Source: Microbacterium halophytorum | GTDB lineage: Bacteria; Actinomycetota; Actinomycetes; Actinomycetales; Microbacteriaceae | DNA length: 64,000 bases | NCBI RefSeq assembly: GCF_002970975.1 | Contig: NZ_PNFA01000006.1 | Span: forward strand, 186,001 to 250,000 | Direction of reading: 5' to 3' | Shown here: piece after piece, positions 57,151-64,000 of the stretch | Numbering within the stretch: the first letter of the stretch is position 1 | Layout: every line of letters begins with the position of its first letter | Translations under genes and position numbers: made by a program | Notes under the pieces: model-generated | The model's input: the letters and a program-made list of their open reading frames with translations, nothing else | What the model was told of the DNA's origin: nothing | Database searches by the model: none

Positions 57151-58074
57151 ATGAGCGACACGCACACCCGGGGCGGCACGACCGTCGAGAAGAGGCTCGT
57201 CGAGGCGGGCACCCTGAGCCGCGGCCAGCTGCTGCGCCGCCGCTTCCTGCGCAGCAAGGGCGCGTGGGCCGGCATGATCCTGTTCGCGCTGCTCGTCGTC
57301 GTCGCGATCGTCGCGCCGATGATCTACCAGTACGGCCCGTTCGAGCGCGACCTCGCGAACGCGCTCACGGGGCCGAGCGCCTACCACTGGTTCGGCGTCA
57401 ACGAGAACGGCCTCGACATCTTCGCCCGCACGATGCAGGGCCTGCGGATCTCGATCATCATCGGCATCGGCACGGCGCTGCTGACGGCGGTGCTCGCGGT
57501 GGTGGTCGGCATCACGGCCGGCTACGTCAGCGGCAAGGGCAAGTGGGGCGCGTTCGCCGACGGCGCGCTCGTCAACCTGATCAACCTGTTCCTCGTGGTT
57601 CCGTCGCTGCTGCTGCTGATGCTGTTCAGCCCCGTGCTGCAGCAGGCGTCGTGGCTGTGGATGATCCCGATGCTGTCGCTGTTCGCCTGGATGATCACGG
57701 CCCGCGTGCTGCGGGCCATGACGCAGCAGCTCGTGCGCACCGAGTACGTCGAGGCCGCGAAGTTCATGGGGGTGAACCCGCTCGTGACCATGGTGCGCCA
57801 CATCATCCCGAACATCGCGAGTTGGATCATCATCGACACGACCCTCGGGGTCAGCGTCGCGATCCTCGGCGAGACGGGCCTGTCGTTCATCGGCTTCGGC
57901 ATCCAGTACCCGCAGGTGTCGCTCGGCACGGTGCTGCAGGACTACAACATCGCCGCCCCCTACACCTGGATCCCGCCCGCGGCGGTCCTCGCCGCGCTCG
58001 TCGTCTCCATCAACCTCATGGGCGAAGCGCTCCGCGATGCCCTCGATCCGACCAGCGGCGCGAGCAAGCTGTGA
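57151..58074 (+). CDS. Peptide/nickel-type ABC transporter permease (DppC type)
   Basis: Second permease, 307 residues, with a cytoplasmic N-terminus (about 1-38) and six helices. The EAA loop is EAAKFMGVNPLVTMVRHIIP, and GLSFIGFGIQ follows as in the OppC/DppC family. ATG 57151 starts five bases after the preceding stop, and GAGGTGA serves as the ribosome-binding site. Confidence 0.93.
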   Translation: MSDTHTRGGTTVEKRLVEAGTLSRGQLLRRRFLRSKGAWAGMILFALLVVVAIVAPMIYQYGPFERDLANALTGPSAYHWFGVNENGLDIFARTMQGLRISIIIGIGTALLTAVLAVVVGITAGYVSGKGKWGAFADGALVNLINLFLVVPSLLLLMLFSPVLQQASWLWMIPMLSLFAWMITARVLRAMTQQLVRTEYVEAAKFMGVNPLVTMVRHIIPNIASWIIIDTTLGVSVAILGETGLSFIGFGIQYPQVSLGTVLQDYNIAAPYTWIPPAAVLAALVVSINLMGEALRDALDPTSGASKL

Positions 58075-58085
58075 GGGGCGCAGAA

Positions 58086-59840
58086 ATGTCAGACATCGTT
58101 CTCTCCGTCGACGACCTCAGCGTCACGTTCCCCTCCGAGTTCGGCACCGTCGAGGCGGTGCAGAACCTCTCGTACGAGGTGCGAAAGGGCGAGGCGCTCG
58201 CGATCGTCGGCGAGTCGGGCTCGGGCAAGTCGGTCTCGTCGCTCGCCGTCATGGGCCTGCTGCCTGGTACCGCGAGCGTGTCCGGCAGCATCCGAATGCT
58301 CGGCAACGACATGTTCGCGCTGAACGACGCGCAGCTGTCGAAGCTGCGGGGCAACGCCATCTCGATGGTGTTCCAGGACCCGCTGTCGGCTCTCACGCCC
58401 GTGTTCGCGGTCGGCAAGCAGATCGCCGAGGTCGTGCGCATCCACCACCCCGGCGTTTCGCAGGCGAAGGCGGACAAGCGCGCCGTCGAGCTGCTCGACG
58501 CCGTCGGCATCCCCGAGCCGGCCCGGCGTGCGAAGCAGTACCCGCACGAGTTCTCGGGCGGCATGCGCCAGCGGGCGATGATCGCGATGGCCATCGCGAA
58601 CGAGCCCGAGCTGATCATCGCCGACGAGCCGACCACGGCGCTCGACGTGACGATCCAGGCGCAGGTCATGGACCTGCTCAAGTCGGCACAGGAGATGATC
58701 GGCGCCGCGACCGTCCTGATCACGCACGATATGGGCGTCGTCGCCGGCTTCGCCGACCGCGTGCTCGTGATGAAGGATTCCCGCATGGTCGAGACCGGTT
58801 CGGTCGACGACATCTTCTACCGCCCGCAGGAGGCCTACACGCAGGGCCTTCTCGCCGCCGTGCCCAGGGTCGATCAGGACGCGGAGCACGCGTCGAAGAG
58901 CCTGGCAGGTGCGGCCCTCCGCGAGGTCGCGAAGATCGCCGAGAGCGCCGATCTGCCGCCGCGCGACGAGAGGAAGCCGGTGCTCGAGGTCGAGGGCCTC
59001 GAGCGGATCTTCCCGATCACGAAGGGCGCGATCGTGCGCCGCCGCGTCGGCGAGCAGCGGGCGGTCGACGGCGTGACGTTCGACATCCGCGAGGGGGAGT
59101 GCCTCGCGCTCGTGGGTGAGTCGGGCAGCGGCAAGACGACGACGCTGCTCGAGATCATGCAGCTGCGCCCGCCGCAGGCCGGCTCGATCCGGATCGGCGG
59201 CCAGGACACCGCGAAGCTCACGCGCGCCCAGCGCCGTGGCCTGCGCAGCGACGTGTCGATCGTGTTCCAGGACCCGATGGCGGCGCTCGACCCCCGCATG
59301 CCGATCGGCGACATCCTGCGCGAACCCATGCGGGTGCAGGGATACGACGCGAAGCGCATGGACGAGCGCGTCGACTGGCTCCTCGAGGCGGTAGGGCTGC
59401 TGCCGGAGCACGCCGCCCGGTTCCCCGCGGAGTTCTCAGGCGGGCAGCGCCAGCGCGTCGGCGTCGCCCGCGCGCTCGCGTGCGAGCCGAAGCTGATCGT
59501 GCTAGACGAGCCGACGAGCGCGCTCGACGTCACGGTGCAGGCGGGCGTGCTTGCGATGCTCGCCGACCTGCGCAAGCGGCTCGGCGTGAGCTTCCTGTTC
59601 GTCTCGCATGACCTCTCGGTCGTGCGGCAGATCTCGGACCGGATCGCGGTGATGAAGCAGGGCAAGCTCGTCGAGCTCGGCGACACCGACGCCGTGTTCG
59701 AGAACCCGCAGCACCCGTACAGCAGGGAGCTGCTCGCTGCCGTCCCGATCCCCGACCCGGAGATCGCACGCCAGCGCCGCCGCATCGCCGTCGACGCGGC
59801 GGCGTTCGAGGGGGCGGCGCTCGAAGAGGAGGAGGGCTGA
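58086..59840 (+). CDS. Fused double ABC ATPase (DppD-DppF type)
   Basis: Cytoplasmic ATPase of 584 residues with two complete ABC modules. Module 1 has Walker A GESGSGKS, signature FSGGMRQR and Walker B LIIADEPTTALD. Module 2 starts near residue 300 with GESGSGKT, FSGGQRQR and LIVLDEPTSALD. Each ends in the oligopeptide-type C-terminal extension (EAYTQGLLAAVP, HPYSRELLAAVP). One fused protein replaces the two ATPases DppD and DppF. It starts 11 bases after the permease stop. Confidence 0.95.
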   Translation: MSDIVLSVDDLSVTFPSEFGTVEAVQNLSYEVRKGEALAIVGESGSGKSVSSLAVMGLLPGTASVSGSIRMLGNDMFALNDAQLSKLRGNAISMVFQDPLSALTPVFAVGKQIAEVVRIHHPGVSQAKADKRAVELLDAVGIPEPARRAKQYPHEFSGGMRQRAMIAMAIANEPELIIADEPTTALDVTIQAQVMDLLKSAQEMIGAATVLITHDMGVVAGFADRVLVMKDSRMVETGSVDDIFYRPQEAYTQGLLAAVPRVDQDAEHASKSLAGAALREVAKIAESADLPPRDERKPVLEVEGLERIFPITKGAIVRRRVGEQRAVDGVTFDIREGECLALVGESGSGKTTTLLEIMQLRPPQAGSIRIGGQDTAKLTRAQRRGLRSDVSIVFQDPMAALDPRMPIGDILREPMRVQGYDAKRMDERVDWLLEAVGLLPEHAARFPAEFSGGQRQRVGVARALACEPKLIVLDEPTSALDVTVQAGVLAMLADLRKRLGVSFLFVSHDLSVVRQISDRIAVMKQGKLVELGDTDAVFENPQHPYSRELLAAVPIPDPEIARQRRRIAVDAAAFEGAALEEEEG

Positions 59841-59884
59841 TGCCCGGCGCGTTGCGAAGCAGTAACGCTCGGCGCGGCCGTCAC

Positions 59885-59912
59885 CTGCCGGAAACGACGG
59901 AATTCCTACACT
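59885..59912 (+). promoter_or_regulatory. Possible promoter of the peptide-binding protein gene
   Basis: CTGCCG (59885-59890), 16-base spacer, TACACT (59907-59912), in a 172-base gap. Binding-protein genes in such operons are often transcribed separately at higher level. Confidence 0.4.
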
Positions 59913-60012
59913 GAACACACTCCGCGGCGGCCGATTCCGGCCTCCGCGTTCGGCACCACCAGGTGCCTGGGTTGCACGAAGATCTCGGCACCTGCAATCG
60001 AAGGAGATTCAC

Positions 60013-61734
60013 ATGAAGCTCACGCGGCGCACCGCATGGGGAGCGACGGCCCTGGCCGTCGGCGCGCTGGCCCTGGCCAGCTGCTCGCAGGCACCCGACG
60101 GCGGGGGTGACGGCGAGGGGAGCGGCGAGAACGAGGCGATCGAGGCCAGCGCGAACGACATCAACGAGATGGACGTCAGCGAGCTCGGACAGGGCGGCAC
60201 GCTCCGCCTGGCGAACAACGCGTATCCCGCGAACTGGAACGGCCTGCACTCCGACGGCAACGAGGTCAACACGACCCAGATCCTGAACGCGATCTACCCG
60301 ACGCTGTACCTGTACACCGCCGAGGGCGAGGTGGTTCCGAACCCGCAGTACACGAAGCGGCTCGAGCTGATCTCGGAGGACCCGCAGGTCATCGAGATCG
60401 AGCTGAACGAGGGCATGACCTGGTCGGACGGCACGCCGATCGACTACACCTCGATCGAGAACGTCTTCAAGGTGATGGACGGCTCGCAGGAGGGCTACGG
60501 CATCGCCTCCTCGGGCGGCTACGACCAGGTCGAGAAGATCGAGCAGGGCGACAACGAGCTCACCGCCCGCGTGACCTTCTCGGAGCCGTACGCCGACTGG
60601 CGCGGCCTCGCCGCCGTCGCCCCCGACTCGCTCGTCGAGTCGGCCGATGCGTTCAACACGTCCTTCCTCGACGAGCCGGCCGTGACCGCTGGCCCGTACA
60701 AGGTCAAGGAGCTCGACGCGAAGAACAAGACCGTCCTGCTCGAGCCCGACGAGAACTGGTGGGGCGACCCCGCGCTCCTCGACCAGGTGCTCTTCACGAC
60801 GATCGAGGACCCTGCCGCGTCGGCCGCCTCGTTCCAGAACGGCCAGCTCGACGTCCTCGACGCCAGCGTCCCCGCCCAGTACTCGGTCGTCGAGCCGATG
60901 ATCGGCGACGGCGTCGTCCTGCGCAAGGCGGCCGGCCCGAACTGGTCGCACATCACGCTGAACGGCTCCGAGGGCAACCAGCTCGAGGACGTCGCGATCC
61001 GCCAGGCGATCCAGAAGGCCTTCGACCGCGAGGAGATGTTCCTCGCGGTGAACGGCACGATGCCTTACCCGGATGACGTCGTGCAGCAGAACAACCACCT
61101 GCTGATGACGAACCAGGACGGGTACATCGACAACGCAGGCGACACCGCCGACGGCGACATCGAGGGCGCGAGGGCGATCCTCGAGGAGGCCGGCTACGAG
61201 TGGGACGGCGACGGCAACCTCCTGCTCGAGGGTGAGCCGCTCGAGATCGACTACACGTACAACGACGGGTCGAAGACGAACGAGGCCGTCCTGCCGATCG
61301 TGCAGGAGAACCTCGCCGAGATCGGCATCACGGTGACGGAGCGCAAGGTTCCGCCGACGGACCTGTTCGCGAAGTACGTCATCCCCGGCGACTTCGACAT
61401 GACGCTGTTCGGCTGGGCGGGCAATCCGTTCCTCGCCAGCGGCGACACGATCTGGCGCACCGACGGCGAGCAGAACTTCGGCAAGGTCGGCGACGAGACC
61501 GTCGACGACCTGCTCGCGCAGGCCGCCGTCGAGGCCGACATGGACACGCGCCTCGACCTGATGAACCAGGCCGACGCCGAGATGTGGAACCTCGCCGGCA
61601 CCGTCCCGCTGTGGCAGTCGTACGACTTCTTCGTGCAGGACGAGGACCTCGCCAACTACGGCGCGTGGGGCTTCCAGATGCCCGACTGGACGAAGATCGG
61701 CTACGTCGCCGGCTCGGACAACCTCGAGGGCTGA
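60013..61734 (+). CDS. ABC transporter family 5 substrate-binding lipoprotein
   Basis: Lipoprotein of 573 residues, SBP_bac_5 (DppA/OppA) family. The lipobox is LASC (lipidated Cys24), followed by a Gly/Glu-rich linker. The binding fold carries NPQYTKRLELISEDPQ, GMTWSDGTPIDYTSIENVF, AVTAGPYKVKELD and IRQAIQKAFDREEM. It delivers its ligand, probably a peptide but undetermined, to the preceding permeases. AAGGAGA precedes ATG 60013. It is the last gene of the importer cluster. Confidence 0.94.
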   Translation: MKLTRRTAWGATALAVGALALASCSQAPDGGGDGEGSGENEAIEASANDINEMDVSELGQGGTLRLANNAYPANWNGLHSDGNEVNTTQILNAIYPTLYLYTAEGEVVPNPQYTKRLELISEDPQVIEIELNEGMTWSDGTPIDYTSIENVFKVMDGSQEGYGIASSGGYDQVEKIEQGDNELTARVTFSEPYADWRGLAAVAPDSLVESADAFNTSFLDEPAVTAGPYKVKELDAKNKTVLLEPDENWWGDPALLDQVLFTTIEDPAASAASFQNGQLDVLDASVPAQYSVVEPMIGDGVVLRKAAGPNWSHITLNGSEGNQLEDVAIRQAIQKAFDREEMFLAVNGTMPYPDDVVQQNNHLLMTNQDGYIDNAGDTADGDIEGARAILEEAGYEWDGDGNLLLEGEPLEIDYTYNDGSKTNEAVLPIVQENLAEIGITVTERKVPPTDLFAKYVIPGDFDMTLFGWAGNPFLASGDTIWRTDGEQNFGKVGDETVDDLLAQAAVEADMDTRLDLMNQADAEMWNLAGTVPLWQSYDFFVQDEDLANYGAWGFQMPDWTKIGYVAGSDNLEG

Positions 61735-61746
61735 CCCGCCCGTTCA

Positions 61747-61787
61747 CGGCAGAGCCGTCGCCCCCCACCGGGGCGGCGGCTCTGCCG
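61747..61787. terminator. Terminator between convergent genes
   Basis: An 18-base stem (61747-61764 with 61770-61787, one mismatch) and a five-base loop. It serves the binding-protein gene and possibly the opposing minus-strand gene. Confidence 0.8.
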
Positions 61788-61804
61788 TTCCGCCCGTGGG
61801 GGCG

Positions 61805-63562
61805 TCAGGCCGTGCGCAGCCAGCCGCGAGGGGGCACGGTGAGGCGCTGCGCGCCGACGGCGAGCGTTCGCGGGGCATCGTCGAGGCTGGCCAGGAGCGC
61901 GCCCTCGTTCGTGCGGATCGCCCAGACGAGACCATCGACGCTGTGCGCGGTCGAGGCAGGAAGCCCCCCGAAGCCCGCGAGAACGCGGACGGCCTCCGCC
62001 GCCGGCAGCTCATCGCCCGTGGCCGTTCGGACGCCGCGCGGGCCCCATTCCTCGAAGAAGCTCAGCGTCGCGACGCCCGGCACGCCGAGCGCCGCGGCCG
62101 AGGCGATCGTCCAGGCGGCGAGCTCGGGGGCGGATTGCCGCTCGTCGTCGGCGTCGAGCAGCTCCGGGCCGTACCCCTCGCCGAGGTCGTCGGACGACGG
62201 GCGCGGGGGAGCGGTCGTCGCGACGTTGTTGACGTGGGTGCGCAGCGTGATCGGCCCGATGTGCACGGGCGCCCCGCCCGCGATGCGCACGGCCTGCTGG
62301 GCGGCGAGTCGCTGCATCGCGACCGCCTGCTCGACCTGGAGCGTCTCGGAGGAATGGAACGTCGGCGTCGTGCTGAAGGCGATGCCGGCGAGGCCCTCGG
62401 GCAGGCGATGGTGCTCGCGGTTCAGCTCGGTGAAATGGCTGCGGACCCCGCCGATCACGGGTGCATCGATGCCCGCGCCGGCGAGGGCCTCGCGCAGTGC
62501 GGAGATCGCTGCGGTGTCCGAGACGTGCTGCGCCTCGTGCCCCGCAGGCCGGAACGCCGTGACCCGCGCGACGTCCAGGCCCCGCAGGGCGCCGGCCGCC
62601 GCGCGCAGGGCCCCGCGAAGGCCCGCGTCCGCCGCGCCCGTGCAGGTCTCCGGGAGCACGAACCGCACGTCGAGCGGCAGGCCGCTCGCCGCGGCGCGGC
62701 GCAGCGCCGCGGGCCAGCCGGTCCAGCCGAGATCCAGCTCGACGAGCACGTCGGAACCGATCGGCTCGGCACGCGGGCCGACGCCAGGGGCGGTCGACGC
62801 GCCCACGGACACCGCGGGAAAGGGCGCGGTCGGGCCGAATCCGAGGGCCTCCGCGAGGCTGGGGTCGTTCCGCTCGCGCGCGGCCGAGGGGCTCATCGCC
62901 GGCGCGTCGGCCGGTGCGCCCGAGACCGTGACGGTGACCGCCTGTCGCACGGTCTCGCCCGCGCCGATCCGGTACGGGAACGGCAGCGCCAGCGGGCGGC
63001 TGTACGTCTTGAACGACGCATCGGACCAGTTGCGCTGGTCCTCCATCTCGAAGACGTCGCCGTCGAACACGCAGCGCACCGCCAGGCCGCCGTGCTCCCA
63101 TCCCAGCTCCCGGATGTCGAAGGCCGGCTGGTGGGGCGAGATCTCCCGCGGGAACGCGGTGTCCGTGCGCGTTCCGTCCTCGTGCCCGACCGCCAGCGGC
63201 GCACCCGCGAGGCCGGGAGGGTGCAGCACGATCAGGCCCGTTCGGTTGGTGTCGAACTCGACGGCGCTCGTCGCCTCGAGCGCGACCGTGAGCCTCTCGC
63301 CATCGGCCGTCGCCGCCAGGGAGGCGTAGAGATCCGCGCCGAGCTGGGTCGTGCGCAGCGACATCCGGATGCCGCCGGGCACCTCCCGCACGTCGCCGAG
63401 CGCCCACTGCGGCGTCGCCCAATCGCGGTCGCGGGCGACGGCGCGCACGCTGCGGAGCACGTCGATGCCCCGGTACCTGATGCGCGAGACCTCGTCGTCG
63501 CGCAGTTCGAACGCCCATTCGCCGAGGGCGAAGGGGGTGACGGTCTCGCGGATCCACGCCAT
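61805..63562 (-). CDS. D-apionate lactonase-like protein (ApnL family, probable)
   Basis: Cytoplasmic protein of 585 residues with no signal peptide. The N-terminal beta domain contains RIRYRGIDVLRSVRAVARDR and the strongly conserved FEMEDQRNWSDASFKTY (171-187). A TIM-barrel-like middle and a small C-terminal beta domain (ending LTVPPRGWLRTA) follow. I recognise this pattern as that of the D-apionate lactonase family, which opens the lactone of the branched plant sugar acid apionate. I cannot confirm it without a search; a glycosidase-like role is the alternative. GGAGG precedes ATG 63562. A dehydrogenase gene lies just upstream in the same direction. Confidence 0.6.
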   Translation of the reverse strand: MAWIRETVTPFALGEWAFELRDDEVSRIRYRGIDVLRSVRAVARDRDWATPQWALGDVREVPGGIRMSLRTTQLGADLYASLAATADGERLTVALEATSAVEFDTNRTGLIVLHPPGLAGAPLAVGHEDGTRTDTAFPREISPHQPAFDIRELGWEHGGLAVRCVFDGDVFEMEDQRNWSDASFKTYSRPLALPFPYRIGAGETVRQAVTVTVSGAPADAPAMSPSAARERNDPSLAEALGFGPTAPFPAVSVGASTAPGVGPRAEPIGSDVLVELDLGWTGWPAALRRAAASGLPLDVRFVLPETCTGAADAGLRGALRAAAGALRGLDVARVTAFRPAGHEAQHVSDTAAISALREALAGAGIDAPVIGGVRSHFTELNREHHRLPEGLAGIAFSTTPTFHSSETLQVEQAVAMQRLAAQQAVRIAGGAPVHIGPITLRTHVNNVATTAPPRPSSDDLGEGYGPELLDADDERQSAPELAAWTIASAAALGVPGVATLSFFEEWGPRGVRTATGDELPAAEAVRVLAGFGGLPASTAHSVDGLVWAIRTNEGALLASLDDAPRTLAVGAQRLTVPPRGWLRTA

Positions 63563-63621
63563 CGCGGTGCCTCCTGGAGGGGTGCGAACCGCGGGCCCGC
63601 CGCCCCGGGGTCGGTCGTGAG

Positions 63622-64000
63622 CTAGAGGTTGGTCATGCCGCCGTCGACGGTGAACATCGCGCCGGTCGCGAAGGCGCTGTCATCGCTCGCGAGGAACGTC
63701 ATGACGCCCGTGAGGTCATCCGGCGTGGCGGGGCGGCCCATCGGGATGCGGCTCGTGATCGCGGCGCGCTCGGTCGGGTCGCCGCTGATGGCGGCGACGA
63801 GCGGCGTTTCGACGTACGAGGGCACGACGGTGTTGACCCGGATGCCCTGGGTCGCGTAGGCGGCGGCGACCGTGCGGCCCATGCCGTGGATGCCGGCCTT
63901 CGTCGTGCTGTACGCCGTGAAGTCGCTTCCCTCGCCCGTCACGCCGGTGGGGCTGCCTGTCAGGATGATCGACCCGCCGCCCGAGGCGAGCATCGACCGC
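63622..64000 (-). CDS. SDR-family dehydrogenase (C-terminal part)
   Basis: Last 125 or so residues of a short-chain dehydrogenase/reductase; the 5' end, with the NAD(P)-binding GxxxGxG, lies outside the window. The active-site YSTTKAG (Tyr and Lys) is present, as are GIRVNTVVPSYVETPL and the C-terminal FTVDGGMTNL. It ends 59 bases before the apionate lactonase-like gene, so the two are probably co-transcribed, and it may oxidise a sugar or sugar acid. Confidence 0.9.
   Translation of the reverse strand, partial: RSMLASGGGSIILTGSPTGVTGEGSDFTAYSTTKAGIHGMGRTVAAAYATQGIRVNTVVPSYVETPLVAAISGDPTERAAITSRIPMGRPATPDDLTGVMTFLASDDSAFATGAMFTVDGGMTNL

Overview
The window is high-GC DNA with dense, mostly complete genes. 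It most resembles a chromosomal segment from an actinobacterium of the family Microbacteriaceae, probably Microbacterium or a close relative. The support is the high-GC codon bias, GTG starts, many TAnnnT -10 boxes only 6-8 bases before the start codon (leaderless mRNAs), a CIRCE-controlled hrcA-dnaJ-rsmE-lnt order, a glnA2-type glutamine synthetase next to glnE, and an LAxTG (sortase E type) cell-wall sorting signal. I see no tRNA or rRNA gene, no insertion sequence, no prophage and no CRISPR array. No gene-free stretch exceeds 300 bases.
1-13.8 kb: the 3' end of a GMC oxidoreductase, a YchJ-like metal-binding protein, a low-molecular-weight phosphatase divergent from coaE, a large FAD/NAD(P)-binding protein, a wall-anchored repeat protein facing a large LuxR-family ATPase regulator, uvrB, serB, an ABC ATPase and rpmE2.
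13.8-29.2 kb: housekeeping and small enzymes. These are a DEDDh exonuclease with a small downstream gene, an alpha/beta hydrolase, an Lrp regulator, a histidine phosphatase, a sirtuin, a SPOUT methyltransferase, an SGNH hydrolase, an App1-type phosphatase coupled to a DedA protein, leuS, comEA-comEC and holA.
29.3-41.7 kb: an accessory carbohydrate locus. A LacI-family repressor gene is followed by a lipoprotein sugar-binding protein, two MalF/MalG-type permeases, a GH127 enzyme with the Cys/Glu zinc site of beta-L-arabinofuranosidases, a GH31 enzyme, and a 1294-residue secreted enzyme (LamG, clan GH-A catalytic domain, three carbohydrate-binding-like modules). Four copies of the palindrome GAACCGGTTC lie before lacI (two), the binding-protein gene and the secreted enzyme gene, so they define one local regulon. 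The likely logic is that the secreted enzyme trims an arabinose-containing plant glycan outside the cell, the ABC importer takes up oligosaccharides, and the cytoplasmic GH127 and GH31 enzymes finish degradation. The importer has no ATPase gene here.
41.8-55.5 kb: core genes rpsT, lepA, a DUF1990 gene, hemW, hrcA, dnaJ, rsmE, lnt, a small SPOR-like protein, glnA2-type glutamine synthetase and glnE.
55.5-64 kb: a convergent intergenic region with a nested hairpin and five exact 11-base-period repeats, a small membrane protein, a peptide/nickel-type ABC importer (two permeases, fused double ATPase, lipoprotein), then, on the minus strand, a probable D-apionate lactonase-like protein and a truncated SDR dehydrogenase that may form a sugar-acid catabolic operon running off the window.
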